Below are positions 19,783 through 28,973 of a stretch of 64,000 nt of DNA, one piece after another (positions within the stretch are counted from its first letter, which is position 1; each line of letters opens with the position of its first letter). Where the stretch lies: positions 168,285-232,284 of the forward strand of contig JAIOOS010000014.1 of assembly GCA_021414305.1 (NCBI GenBank), written 5' to 3'. Origin of the DNA: Burkholderiales bacterium. GTDB lineage: Bacteria; Pseudomonadota; Gammaproteobacteria; Burkholderiales; Burkholderiaceae_C. Below the pieces are notes generated by a model. That model saw only the letters and a program-made list of their open reading frames with translations, did not search any database and was not told the origin of the DNA. The translations under genes were made by a program, and so were the position numbers.

Positions 19783-20570
19783 GCGCGCTCGCCTTCCGGG
19801 TCGAAAGCGTGGCCTTCTGGGCGCCGTCGCTGCCCGGCTGGCCGATCGCCCGGGCGGCGTTTCGCGGCGAGGGCGCGCCGGTCGATCCGCCTGCCCGGCG
19901 ACCGGCCCCCGAGATCCTGGCGCCGGCCGAGCGTCGGCGCGCGCCCGACAGCGTCGCCCTCGCCCTCGAGGTGGCGAGCGCGGCGGTGCGCGAGTCGGGC
20001 CGCGACCCGGCCTCGCTGCCCTCGATCTTCACCTCGGCGCACGGCGACCTCGCGGTCAACGACTACATGTGCACGACGCTGGCGAACCAGCCAACGCTGC
20101 TCTCGCCGACCCGCTTTCACAACTCGGTGCACAACGCCGCGGCCGGCTACTGGACCATCGCCACGGGCTGCCGGGCGGCGAGCAGCGCGCTGAGCGCATT
20201 CGACGCGAGCTTCGCCGCCGGCCTGCTCGAAGCGGCGACGCAATGCGTCGCCGACGACCGCGCGGTGCTGCTGGTCGCCTTCGACGTGCAGGCGACGGGC
20301 GCGCTGGCGAGCGTGACCGCAAGCGAAGGCCTGCTCGCCACGGCGCTGGTGATCGCGCCGGCCGGCGCATCGTCCCGCGGGCCGCTGTTCGAGGCGACGC
20401 TCGTGCCCGGCAGCAGCGCCGCCGTGGCCCTGCGCTCGGAGGCGGCCCGCGCCCTGGCCGGCAACGGCATGGCCGATGCCCTGCCCTTCCTCGAAGCGCT
20501 CGCGCTCGGTGCGACCGGCCCGATCGAGCTGCCCCTGTCACCCATGCTCTCCCTGCGCCTGGACTCATGA
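19779..20570 (+). CDS. Beta-ketoacyl synthase chain-length-factor-like protein (truncated KS, Ketoacyl-synt_2 type)
   Basis: A 263-residue protein equivalent to only the N-terminal half of a ketoacyl synthase. SPTRFHNSVHNAAAGYWTIATG (from about residue 109) is the hallmark of the aryl polyene-type chain length factor. A cysteine (Cys131) sits at the nucleophile region, but the C-terminal half with the catalytic histidines is missing, so it is unlikely to condense alone. It probably pairs with the preceding KS to set product length. It overlaps both neighbours by 4 bases. Confidence 0.82.
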   Translation: MSALAFRVESVAFWAPSLPGWPIARAAFRGEGAPVDPPARRPAPEILAPAERRRAPDSVALALEVASAAVRESGRDPASLPSIFTSAHGDLAVNDYMCTTLANQPTLLSPTRFHNSVHNAAAGYWTIATGCRAASSALSAFDASFAAGLLEAATQCVADDRAVLLVAFDVQATGALASVTASEGLLATALVIAPAGASSRGPLFEATLVPGSSAAVALRSEAARALAGNGMADALPFLEALALGATGPIELPLSPMLSLRLDS

Positions 20571-22228
20571 AGACACGCCACGACGTCGTCATCGCCGGCG
20601 GCGGCCTCGCCGGCCTGACCCTGGCCCTGCAACTGCGGCAGCGTTTCGCCGACCTCGACATCCTGGTGCTCGAGCGCAGGCGCCACCCGGTGCCCGAAGC
20701 GGCGCACAAGGTCGGCGAGTCGTCGGTCGAGATCGGCGCCCACTACTTCAGCCAGGTGCTCGGCCTGAAGCAGCACATGGAAGAGCGCCAGCTGAAGAAG
20801 TTCGGCTTTCGCTTCTTCTCCTCCGAGGGCCGGCGCGACATCGACCGGGTGACCGAGATCGGCGCCAGCCGCTACCTCTCGGTGCCGAGCTACCAGATCG
20901 ATCGCGGCATCTTCGAGAACTTCCTCGGCGAAGAGGTCCAGCGGCAGGGCATCGCCTTCATCGACGACGCGCTGGTGACCGACATCGCCCTGGGCGAGAG
21001 CGGCGGCCCGCATCGCGTGTCGTGGCGGTCCGGCGGCGAGAGCCGCGAGACCGAAGCCGGCTGGGTCGTCGACGCCGGCGGCCGAGCCGGGCTGCTGAAG
21101 CGCAAGCTCGGCCTGGCCGAAGCGAACGCGCACGACGCCAACGCGGTCTGGTTTCGCGTCCAGGACCGGATTGCGATCGACGAGTGGCCGAACGATCCGG
21201 CCTGGCGCGAACGCTGCGAGCCGCAGGCGCGCTGGCTCTCGACCAACCACATGGTGGGCGAGGGCTACTGGGTCTGGCTGATCCCGCTCTCCTCGGGCGC
21301 GCACTCGGTGGGCATCGTCGCCGACGCGAAGCTGCATCCCCTGGCGACCATGAACACCTTCGAGAAGGCGATGGCCTGGCTCGAGAAGTACCAGCCAAGC
21401 GTGTTCGACGCCGTGGACGCCCAACGCGAACGTTTGATGGACTTCGCGTTCTTCCGCAACTTCTCCTACGGCTGCAAGCAGGTCTTCTCCGGCCAGCGCT
21501 GGGCGCTCACCGGCGAGGCGGGCCTGTTCCTCGACCCGTTCTATTCACCGGGCAGCGACTTCATCGCCATCGGCAACACCTTCATCTGCGAGCTGATCGC
21601 GCGCGACCGCGCCGGCCGGCCGCTGGCCGCGCATGCGCAGCTCTACGACCAGATCTTCCACTCGTTCTACGAGAGCACGCTCGCCCTCTACACCGACCAG
21701 TACCGGGTCTTCGGCGACCCCGAGGTGCTGCCGGTCAAGGTGATCTGGGACTACACCTACTACTGGGGCGTGCTGTCGCAGTTCTTCTTCCAGCGGCGAA
21801 TCGCCGACCTGGCGGCGTACTCCGACCTGCGCGTCGAGCTGGCGCACTGCCAGGCGCTCAACCGCGAAGTGCAGGCCCTGCTGAGGGCGTGGTCGGCGGC
21901 GCGGCCGCTGGCGAACGTGCCCAACCCCGCGGTGATGCTCGACCAGGCATCGCTGCCCTGGTTCGCGGCGCTCAACAAGAGCCTGCTCGACACGCTCGAC
22001 GACGCGGCCTTTCGCGAGCGGATCCGCCATTCGACCCGGCAGATGCGCACGCTCGCGGCCGAGATCGCCGATCGGGCCGGGGCGAGCGCCGGCGTCGGAG
22101 CGCCGGCGCTGCGCCGTTTGCTCGAGGAAGATGTGGCCGGGTCCGACGAAGCGCTCGCTCCGCACGAACCCCTCCTGTTCGCCAGCGCTGCCGAGCGCAT
22201 GGAGGCCGCCGCCGAAGTCGCGGCCTGA
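20567..22228 (+). CDS. Flavin-dependent halogenase-like oxidoreductase
   Basis: A 553-residue FAD enzyme. The dinucleotide-binding motif is GGGLAG (11-16). KVGESS (48-53) and a WxWxIP motif (Trp235-Pro240, WVWLIP) are the signatures of FADH2-dependent halogenases. A Lys77-Lys78 pair before FGFRFF lies where the catalytic lysine is expected. It also has GLFLDPFYSPGSDF, typical of this family. The extra C-terminal helical region (about 400-553) is long. Coupling to KS and chain length factor suggests halogenation of a polyene or polyketide-like product. A flavin reductase partner is not nearby. Some homologues may be monooxygenases. Confidence 0.8.
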   Translation: MKTRHDVVIAGGGLAGLTLALQLRQRFADLDILVLERRRHPVPEAAHKVGESSVEIGAHYFSQVLGLKQHMEERQLKKFGFRFFSSEGRRDIDRVTEIGASRYLSVPSYQIDRGIFENFLGEEVQRQGIAFIDDALVTDIALGESGGPHRVSWRSGGESRETEAGWVVDAGGRAGLLKRKLGLAEANAHDANAVWFRVQDRIAIDEWPNDPAWRERCEPQARWLSTNHMVGEGYWVWLIPLSSGAHSVGIVADAKLHPLATMNTFEKAMAWLEKYQPSVFDAVDAQRERLMDFAFFRNFSYGCKQVFSGQRWALTGEAGLFLDPFYSPGSDFIAIGNTFICELIARDRAGRPLAAHAQLYDQIFHSFYESTLALYTDQYRVFGDPEVLPVKVIWDYTYYWGVLSQFFFQRRIADLAAYSDLRVELAHCQALNREVQALLRAWSAARPLANVPNPAVMLDQASLPWFAALNKSLLDTLDDAAFRERIRHSTRQMRTLAAEIADRAGASAGVGAPALRRLLEEDVAGSDEALAPHEPLLFASAAERMEAAAEVAA

Positions 22229-22243
22229 TCGTTCGCGCCGCCC

Positions 22244-23326
22244 TCAGGCCGTCACGCGCAATCCCGACGCACCGGCGCAAACCTCGCCGACGACCGCGGC
22301 GGCATCGAAGCCCTGTGCGCGAAACACCGCGAGCACCGCATCGGCCGACGCCGGATCGCAGCTCACGAGCAGCCCGCCCGAGGTCTGCGGGTCGGTGAGC
22401 AGGTCGCGGGCGATCGGCGGCAAGGCAGGATCGAGCTCGACCTCGGCGCCGTAGCCGGCCCAGTTGCGGCCCGACGCGCCGGTGACGAAGCCGTCGCCGG
22501 CCATCTGCGCAACCCCTTCGAGCAGCGGCACCTTCGACCAGGCGATCGTCACGCCGAGCTTCGCGCCGCGAGCCATCTCGAGCGCATGGCCCGCGAGGCC
22601 GAAGCCGGTGACGTCGGTGATCGCGTGCACGCCCGGCATCGCGGCCAGGGCGATGCCGGGCGTGTTGAGGCGGGTCGTGGTCGAGATCAGCCCGGCGTAG
22701 CCGGCGGGATCGAGCGCGTTCTTCTTCAGCGCCGCGGAAAGCACGCCAACGCCGATCGGCTTGCCGAGCACGAGCACGTCGCCGGCCTTGGCGTCAGCGT
22801 TGCGCCGCACCTTGCTCGGATGGACCAGGCCCATCACGACCAGGCCGTAGATCGGCTCGACCGAATCGATCGTGTGGCCGCCGGCGATCGGGATGCCGGC
22901 CTCGCGGCAGACCGATTCGCCGCCGCGGATCACGGCGCCGATCTGCTCGACGGTGAGCTTGTCGATAGGCATCGCCACAAGGGCGAGGGCCATGATCGGC
23001 TTGCCGCCCATCGCGTAGACGTCGCTGATCGCGTTGGTCGCGGCGATCCGGCCGAAGTCGTACGGGTCGTCGACGATGGGCATGAAGAAATCGGTGGTCG
23101 CGATCAGCGCCTGCTCGTCGTTGAGGCGCCAGACCGCGGCGTCGTCGGCGGTCTCGATGCCGACCATCAGCTCCCTGGGCACCAGGCCGCCGACGCTGGA
23201 GCGCAGGATCTCGGAGAGCACGCCCGGGGCGATCTTGCAGCCGCAGCCGCCGCCGTGGGAGAAGCTCGTGAGGCGCAGCGGGGCGGCGCCCGGGACGGCG
23301 CATTCGACGGGAGAAGCTGGGCTCAT
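22244..23326 (-). CDS. selD: Selenide, water dikinase (selenophosphate synthetase)
   Basis: Makes selenophosphate from selenide and ATP. The 360-residue protein has GGGCGCKIAPG, where Cys28 and Lys31 match catalytic Cys17 and Lys20 of E. coli SelD (a cysteine, not selenocysteine, form). It also has TTDFFMPIVDDPYDFGRIAATNAISD, AGGHTIDSVEPIYGL and DLLTDPQTSGGLL. The start is the ATG at 23326. It follows senB by 32 bases, so here it is probably the selenophosphate source for selenoneine (the senC role). No selA, selB or selU is visible in the window. Confidence 0.96.
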   Translation of the reverse strand: MSPASPVECAVPGAAPLRLTSFSHGGGCGCKIAPGVLSEILRSSVGGLVPRELMVGIETADDAAVWRLNDEQALIATTDFFMPIVDDPYDFGRIAATNAISDVYAMGGKPIMALALVAMPIDKLTVEQIGAVIRGGESVCREAGIPIAGGHTIDSVEPIYGLVVMGLVHPSKVRRNADAKAGDVLVLGKPIGVGVLSAALKKNALDPAGYAGLISTTTRLNTPGIALAAMPGVHAITDVTGFGLAGHALEMARGAKLGVTIAWSKVPLLEGVAQMAGDGFVTGASGRNWAGYGAEVELDPALPPIARDLLTDPQTSGGLLVSCDPASADAVLAVFRAQGFDAAAVVGEVCAGASGLRVTA

Positions 23327-23358
23327 GGCGGTGGTCCGGAAGCGGAAGTTCGATTGTC

Positions 23359-24351
23359 TCAGCGCGCCGCCGACCCCGCGTGCAACAGGCCGAAGACCAG
23401 CGCCTGTACCGCGCGCCGCTCGCATGCCGGCCTGAACAGCGGCTCGCGCGCGGCGCATTGCGCGGCCAGGTGCGCGGCGAACGCCGCATCGGCGACGAAA
23501 CGGCGCATCAGCGCCGCCAGCCCTGCGGAATCGCCGACCGGGAAATACCCGTCGTAGCCGGCGCCGAGCAGGCCGACGTTGCCGTCGATGCGGCTCGCCA
23601 GCACCGGCACGCCCGAGCGCACCGCCTCGATCACGACGTTGGCGCCGCCCTCGAGCACACTCGGATGGACGAGGGCGCGGGCCCGCGCGATCGCCCGCCG
23701 CGCCGCGGCGTGCGAGCGCGGCCCGAGCCAGCGGTAGGCGGGGCAGGCGGCGCCCGTCGCCCGTGCCGCGTCGCCGAGCCGCTCGTCGAGCGCAGCGCCG
23801 ATGTGGGCGATCGTCGGCACGCGCGCGTCCGCGGCAAGCAGGCGGGCGGCGCGCATCAGCGTCTCGGGGTCTTTCTCCGCGCGCAGGTGGCCGACGGCGA
23901 CGAAGTCGGCGTCGCCCGGCGAGCGAACCGCATGCACCGCGCTCGCCGATTGCACGATCACCAGTGCCTTGGCACGCGTGGCCGCATCGAGCCGCTCGAG
24001 GCCCTCTGCCTGCAGCACCACCACCCTGCTGGCACACTCGACCGAATGTCGGGCGCGCGGGTCATGGTCGAGGTCGCGATAGAGATCGGTGCCGGTCAGG
24101 ACCAGGACGATCGGCACCGCCGGCCGCGATTCGCGGCATCGACGCACGGCCTCGGCGGAGCGCCTCGCATGCAAGGCGACGAGGACGTCGGCCTCGACCG
24201 GGTCGTCCGCGGGCGCCTGGATCCGCACCGCCGCCACCGACGCGAGGAAGCGCCCCCAGCGCGCGGCCGTGTGCCAGTTGCCGTTGTTCGCCCCGGCGGA
24301 GGCCGGCGACACGATGCAGATCCGCGGCAAGGGCGGGGTCGTCGCTGGCAT
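23359..24351 (-). CDS. senB: Selenosugar synthase SenB (glycosyltransferase-fold)
   Basis: A 330-residue GT-B glycosyltransferase-like protein. In known selenoneine pathways SenB uses selenophosphate and a UDP-sugar to form a selenosugar. Seen here are PRICIVSPASAGANNGNWHTAARWG at the N-terminus, VLTGTDLYRDL, VAVGHLRAEKDPETLMRAA and the C-terminal LEGGANVVIEAVRSGVPVLASRIDGNVGLLG, which bind the nucleotide sugar. The identification rests on family features plus position between selD and senA. The start is the ATG at 24351; ATG 24384 would overlap the divergent senA start. It heads an operon with selD. Confidence 0.85.
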   Translation of the reverse strand: MPATTPPLPRICIVSPASAGANNGNWHTAARWGRFLASVAAVRIQAPADDPVEADVLVALHARRSAEAVRRCRESRPAVPIVLVLTGTDLYRDLDHDPRARHSVECASRVVVLQAEGLERLDAATRAKALVIVQSASAVHAVRSPGDADFVAVGHLRAEKDPETLMRAARLLAADARVPTIAHIGAALDERLGDAARATGAACPAYRWLGPRSHAAARRAIARARALVHPSVLEGGANVVIEAVRSGVPVLASRIDGNVGLLGAGYDGYFPVGDSAGLAALMRRFVADAAFAAHLAAQCAAREPLFRPACERRAVQALVFGLLHAGSAAR

Positions 24352-24382
24352 CGGACGATGATGGCACGGGCAGCGAGCGAGC

Positions 24383-25573
24383 ATGGCCGCTGACGCGCGC
24401 CGCCTCGCCGGCGCCGAACTCGCCGCCGCCCTGCGCGAGAGCCGCGCGACGACGCTTCGCTGGACCCTCGACCTCGACGCCGACGCCTGGCAAGTGCCGC
24501 AGCGCGCCGGCCTGAACCCGCTCGCCTGGGAGCTGGGCCATCTCGCCTGGTTCGCCGAGTTCTGGATCCTGCGCGGCCCGCACGCGAGCGACGCCGCGGG
24601 CTTCGTCGAGGCCGCGCGGGCGCCGCGCTGCTCGGGGCCCGATGCGATCTTCGATTCGGCCCGGCTGGCCCATGCCGACCGCTGGAGCGCGCCGCTGCCG
24701 TCGCGGGCCGAGCTGGTCGCGACGCTCGCCGCGCAGCTCGAGGCCTCTGTCGCGGCGATCCCGGCCGATCCGCAGGACGACGCCGCGCACTACTTCCATC
24801 GTCTCGCCCTGTTCCACGAAGACATGCACGGCGAGGCCTTCGCCTGGTCGCGGGCGACGCTCGGCCGGCCGGCGCCGCCGGGCCTCGAAGCGATGCCGGT
24901 GCACTCCGCCGCTCGGCCCCTGCGGTTCGCGGGCGGCGAGATCGCCCTTGGCCGCGACCCGCGGGCCGCGGGCTTTTCCTTCGACAACGAGCTGCCCGGC
25001 CGGATCGTGCGCGTGGCGCCGTTCGAGATCGACGCCGCGCCGCTGACGAACGGCGCGTTCCTCGCCTTCGTCGAAGCCGCCGGCTACGCAACGCCGGCGT
25101 TCTGGCCTGCGGCCGCGGGCGCCTGGCGAGCGCAGCACGACGCCGGTCATCCGCAGCGCTGGCGCCGGGACGGTGCCGGCCGCTGGCAGGCGCGCTGGTT
25201 CGACCGCTGGCAGCCGCTCGCCCTCGACGCCCCCCTCGTCCACGTCAACGCCTGGGAGGCCGAGGCCTGGTGCCGCTGGGCGAGGCGGCGGCTGCCGAGC
25301 GCCGCCGAGTGGGAATGCGCGGCCCGCGATCCGCGCTTTCTCTGGGGCGGCAGCGTCTGGGAGTGGACTGCCGACTCCTTCCTGCCCTACCCTGGCTTCG
25401 CGGCCGGACCCTACGCCGACTACTCGCGGCCGTGGTTCGGCGATCATCGCGAGTTGCGCGGCGGCTCGTTCGCCACGCAGGGCCGGCTTCATCATCCGGC
25501 GTACCGCAACTTCTTCACCCCGGAACGCAGCGACGTCTTCGCGGGCTTTCGCACTGCCGCACTTCCACCCTGA
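24383..25573 (+). CDS. senA: Selenoneine synthase SenA (EgtB-like, DinB plus FGE-sulfatase domains)
   Basis: A 396-residue non-heme iron enzyme that joins a selenosugar to hercynine to give selenoneine. Residues 1-165 are a DinB_2 domain with the three-histidine site His53 (ELGHLAWF), His145 and His149 (HEDMH), as in EgtB. From about 170 is a formylglycine-generating-enzyme domain (PFEIDAAPLTNGAF, RLPSAAEWECAARD, VWEWTADSF, LRGGSF, FAGFRTA). SenA and EgtB differ subtly, so the call leans on neighbours senB and selD. Only 31 bases separate its ATG from that of senB. The ABC importer follows after 13 bases. Confidence 0.86.
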   Translation: MAADARRLAGAELAAALRESRATTLRWTLDLDADAWQVPQRAGLNPLAWELGHLAWFAEFWILRGPHASDAAGFVEAARAPRCSGPDAIFDSARLAHADRWSAPLPSRAELVATLAAQLEASVAAIPADPQDDAAHYFHRLALFHEDMHGEAFAWSRATLGRPAPPGLEAMPVHSAARPLRFAGGEIALGRDPRAAGFSFDNELPGRIVRVAPFEIDAAPLTNGAFLAFVEAAGYATPAFWPAAAGAWRAQHDAGHPQRWRRDGAGRWQARWFDRWQPLALDAPLVHVNAWEAEAWCRWARRRLPSAAEWECAARDPRFLWGGSVWEWTADSFLPYPGFAAGPYADYSRPWFGDHRELRGGSFATQGRLHHPAYRNFFTPERSDVFAGFRTAALPP

Positions 25574-25586
25574 CACCGGAACGCCC

Positions 25587-26459
25587 ATGCCCATCCTTCG
25601 CACCCTTCTCGCTGCCGCCTCGGCGCTTGTCCTGCAGCTCGCCTGCCTGCCCGCCGCCTGGGCGCAGCTGCCCGGCGTGCTGCGCGTCTCCGCCATTCCC
25701 GACGAAGCGCCGACCGAGCTGCAGCGCAAGTTCAAGCCGCTCGGCGACTACCTGAAGAAGGAGACCGGGCTCGAGGTGCTGTTCATCCCGGTCACCGACT
25801 ACGCCGCCGTCGTCGAAGGCCTGGCCACGAACAAGCTCGACCTCGCCTGGCTCGGCGGCTTCACCTACGTGCAGGCGAAGCTGCGCACCAACGGCGGGGC
25901 CGTGCCGATCGTGCAGCGCGCCGAGGACGCGAAGTTCACCAGCCGCTTCATCGTTCCGGCCGCGAGCAGCGCGAAGACGCTCGCCGACCTGAAAGGCAAG
26001 ACCTTCGCCTTCGGGGCGCCGTCGTCGACCTCGGGCAGCCTGATGCCGCGCTACTTCCTGCTCCAGGCCGGCATCGACCCCGAGCGCGACTTCAAGTCGG
26101 TGGCGTTCTCCGGCGCGCACGACGCCACCGTCGCCTTCGTCGCGGCCGGCCGGGCGGAAGCCGGAGTGCTGAACGCCTCGGTGATGGACAAGCTGGTCGA
26201 GACGAACAACCCGAACGCGGCCAAGGTGCGGGTGCTGGCGGTGACGCCGCCCTACTTCGACTACAACTGGACCGTTCGCCCCGGCCTCGACGCCGCGCTG
26301 ACGAAGAAGCTCACCGACGCCTTCCTCAAGCTCGACCCGGCCAGGCCCGAGATGAAGGAGATCATGGACCTGCAGCGGGCGTCGAAATTCATCCCGACGC
26401 AGAACTCGAACTACGACGGCATCGAGGCCGCCGCGAAGTCGGCCGGCCTGATCAAGTAG
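25587..26459 (+). CDS. PhnD-type ABC substrate-binding protein, putative selenate/selenium importer
   Basis: A 290-residue periplasmic binding protein with a signal peptide ending AAWAQ. The mature part has the phosphonate/phosphite-binding fold: [75 protein letters not shown] and [19 protein letters not shown]. Homologues linked to selD are annotated as putative selenate-binding. The ligand is inferred from context, not from the pocket; phosphonate, phosphite or another oxyanion is possible. First importer gene after senA. Confidence 0.82.
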   Translation: MPILRTLLAAASALVLQLACLPAAWAQLPGVLRVSAIPDEAPTELQRKFKPLGDYLKKETGLEVLFIPVTDYAAVVEGLATNKLDLAWLGGFTYVQAKLRTNGGAVPIVQRAEDAKFTSRFIVPAASSAKTLADLKGKTFAFGAPSSTSGSLMPRYFLLQAGIDPERDFKSVAFSGAHDATVAFVAAGRAEAGVLNASVMDKLVETNNPNAAKVRVLAVTPPYFDYNWTVRPGLDAALTKKLTDAFLKLDPARPEMKEIMDLQRASKFIPTQNSNYDGIEAAAKSAGLIK

Positions 26460-26478
26460 CCGCCGCGCCCTCGCGCTC

Positions 26479-27306
26479 ATGAGCCTGTCGCTCGAAGGCG
26501 CCGGCCTGGTTCATCCGAACGGCCACCGTGCGCTGCACCGCGTCTCGCTGGCGCTCGCTCGCGGCGAGCGGGCGGCCGTGATCGGCCCCTCGGGCGCCGG
26601 CAAGACGACGCTGATCCGCATTCTCGGCACGGCGCTGCGCCCCACCGGCGGCGGCGTCTCGGTGCTCGGCGCCGACCCGTGGCAGCTCGCCGCCGGCGAG
26701 CTGCGCCGGCTGCGCTCGCGCATCGGCGTCGTCCACCAGAGCCCGCCGATCCCGCCGCGGCTGCGCGTCGTCACGGCGGTGCTCGCCGGCCGGCTGGGCA
26801 GCTGGCCGACCTGGAAGGCGCTCGCCTCGCTGCTGCTGCCGAGCGACGCCGCCGGCGCCCGCGAAGCCCTCGCTCGCCTCGACCTCGGCGATCGCGTCTT
26901 CGATCGCTGCGACCGCCTCTCCGGCGGCCAACTGCAGCGCGTCGGCATCGCCCGCGTGCTGTACCAGCGGCCCGACCTCGTTCTCGCCGACGAGCCCGTC
27001 TCCGCGCTCGACCCGACCCTGGCCGACGAGGCGGTCGGCGCGCTGGTGGCGGCAAGCGAGGCGAACGGCGCGACCCTGGTCGCCTCGCTGCATGCCGTCG
27101 ACCTGGCGCTGAAGTGGTTCCCGCGGCTGATCGGCATGAAGGCCGGCGAGGTCGTGTTCGACCGCCCGACCGCGGCGGTGACGACGGCGATGCTGCACGA
27201 GCTCTACGCCACCGAGGGTCGCGCGCTGCCGATCCAGGGGGTCGAGACCGCGGCCTCCGACCGCCCGGCGAACGTGCTCGTCCTGCGCCGCCCGGGCTGC
27301 CAGTGA
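26479..27306 (+). CDS. PhnC-like ABC transporter ATP-binding protein
   Basis: A 275-residue ABC ATPase energising the importer. Walker A is GPSGAGKTT (about 35-43), the Q-loop is VVHQSPP, the signature is [15 protein letters not shown], and Walker B is [13 protein letters not shown] with the switch histidine in ASLHAVDLA. It starts 19 bases after the binding-protein gene; its stop overlaps the GTG of the first permease. It belongs to the phosphonate importer subfamily by sequence; selenium transport is inferred from the operon. Confidence 0.88.
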   Translation: MSLSLEGAGLVHPNGHRALHRVSLALARGERAAVIGPSGAGKTTLIRILGTALRPTGGGVSVLGADPWQLAAGELRRLRSRIGVVHQSPPIPPRLRVVTAVLAGRLGSWPTWKALASLLLPSDAAGAREALARLDLGDRVFDRCDRLSGGQLQRVGIARVLYQRPDLVLADEPVSALDPTLADEAVGALVAASEANGATLVASLHAVDLALKWFPRLIGMKAGEVVFDRPTAAVTTAMLHELYATEGRALPIQGVETAASDRPANVLVLRRPGCQ

Positions 27307-28154
27307 GCGTGGCGCTCGGCTCGGCCGCGACGGCGCTCCCGCCGCTGCGTGACCCCGCGGCGCGCGGCCGGCTCGCCGTGCTTCTCGCCGCCGCGGTCGT
27401 GCTCTGGCCGCTGCTCGTGCTCGCAGAGTTCCGGCCGGCGGCCCTGTTCGAGGCCGGCAACCTGCAGGTGATGGCCGACTTCCTGCGCGGTTTCCTGCCG
27501 CCCTCGACCGCGCCCGACTTCCTCGCCCTGCTCGCCCGGGCGACGCTCGAGACATTGGCGATCGCCACCGCCGGCCTCGCCCTCGCCTTCGTCATCGCCG
27601 CGCCGCTGGCGGTGCTCGCCACGCGCACGCTGGCGGTCGCGCGCATCGGCCCCGGGCCCGGGCGGCGGCGCAACGCGCTGCTGCGCGCCGGCACGCGCGC
27701 GCTGCTGACGCTGCTGCGCGCAATCCCCGAGGTGGTGTGGGCATTGATCTTCGTTCGCGCCCTTGGCCTCGGCCCGGGCGCCGGCGTGCTCGCCCTCGCG
27801 GTCACCTACGGCGGCATGCTCGGCAAGGTCTACACCGAGATCCTCGAATCGGGCGACACGCGCTCGGCGCGTGCCCTGCTCGAGGCCGGCGCCGGCCGGC
27901 TCGGCGCCCTGTTCTACGCGCTCGTGCCGAGCACGGCGCAGGAGCTGGCCTCGTACACCGTCTACCGCTGGGAGTGCGCGGTGCGCGCCTCGGTGGTGAT
28001 GGGCTTCGTCGGCGCCGGCGGCCTCGGCCAGCTCATGGACCAGTCGATGAAGATGCTCAACGGCGGCGAGGCGAGCACCATCCTGCTCACCTTCCTGCTC
28101 CTCGTCGTGCTCGCCGACGCGGCGAGCGCCGTCATCCGCCGGGTGCTGGCGTGA
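27303..28154 (+). CDS. PhnE-like ABC transporter permease (first of two)
   Basis: A 283-residue inner-membrane permease with about six helices. The cytoplasmic coupling loop is [33 protein letters not shown], followed by [24 protein letters not shown], the PhnE-family EAA-type region. GTG at 27303 overlaps the ATPase stop. Two related permeases instead of a homodimer suggest a heterodimeric channel. Confidence 0.86.
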   Translation: MSVALGSAATALPPLRDPAARGRLAVLLAAAVVLWPLLVLAEFRPAALFEAGNLQVMADFLRGFLPPSTAPDFLALLARATLETLAIATAGLALAFVIAAPLAVLATRTLAVARIGPGPGRRRNALLRAGTRALLTLLRAIPEVVWALIFVRALGLGPGAGVLALAVTYGGMLGKVYTEILESGDTRSARALLEAGAGRLGALFYALVPSTAQELASYTVYRWECAVRASVVMGFVGAGGLGQLMDQSMKMLNGGEASTILLTFLLLVVLADAASAVIRRVLA

Positions 28155-28954
28155 CGACATCGGCGCGCGACGTCCCCACGGCCTACGGGCCGTGCCGCGC
28201 CTGCCTCGCGCTCGCCCTCGCGCTGGTCGCCGCCGTCGTCGCCAGCTTCGCCTACCTGGCGGTCGACTGGGGGCAGCTCTTCAGCGGCGAATCGATGCGC
28301 CTGATGGTCAAGTTCGTGCGCGAGTTCTTTCCCCCCGACCTCTCGCCGGCGTTCGTCGCCAAGGCAGCGTGGGGCGCCCTGCAGACCTTGGCAGTCGCCA
28401 CGATCGGCACCCTGCTCGCCGCCCTCGCGGCGAGCGCGCTGGCGCTGCCCGCGGCCGGCCGCTTCGGCCTGGCGGCGCGGCTCGCGGCGCGGCTCGTGCT
28501 CAACGTGCTGCGCAGCGTGCCCGAGCTGGTGTGGGCGGCGCTGATGGTGATCGCCGCCGGCCTCGGCCCGTTCGCCGGCACGCTCGCGCTGGCCTTGCAT
28601 ACCACCGGCGTCCTCGGCCGCCTGTACGCGGAGAGCCTCGAGAACCTGCCGCCAGCGCCGGAACGGTCGCTGCGCGAAGCGGGCAGCGGCGCGGTCGCGG
28701 CATTCGCCTATGCCGCCCTGCCCCTCGTCACGGCGCAGGGCGTGGCCTACGCGCTGTATCGCCTGGAGATGAACATCCGCATGGCCGCAGTGCTCGGCTT
28801 CGTCGGCGCCGGCGGGCTCGGGCAGATGCTCTACTTCCACCTCTCGATCTTTCAGCAGGCGCAGGCGGCGACGCTGCTGATCGCGATGTTCGTGCTCGTG
28901 TTCGCGGTCGATTGGCTCAGCGCCGCGGTGCGGGCGCGGCTGGCGCCGGCCTAG
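28151..28954 (+). CDS. PhnE-like ABC transporter permease (second of two)
   Basis: A 267-residue permease homologous to the preceding one: the coupling loop YAESLENLPPAPERSLREAGSGAVAAFAYAALP and the family region [27 protein letters not shown] at 28151 overlaps the previous stop by 4 bases. It is the last gene of the senA-importer operon. A short perfect palindrome GCCCCGGGGC (28955-28964) follows, without a T-run. Confidence 0.86.
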   Translation: MTTSARDVPTAYGPCRACLALALALVAAVVASFAYLAVDWGQLFSGESMRLMVKFVREFFPPDLSPAFVAKAAWGALQTLAVATIGTLLAALAASALALPAAGRFGLAARLAARLVLNVLRSVPELVWAALMVIAAGLGPFAGTLALALHTTGVLGRLYAESLENLPPAPERSLREAGSGAVAAFAYAALPLVTAQGVAYALYRLEMNIRMAAVLGFVGAGGLGQMLYFHLSIFQQAQAATLLIAMFVLVFAVDWLSAAVRARLAPA

Positions 28955-28973
28955 GCCCCGGGGCTGAATCGCG

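Noticed and set aside
22244..23326. SelD as a selenocysteine-containing enzyme
   Set aside because: The catalytic position is a TGC cysteine codon (Cys28) and the frame has no internal TGA.
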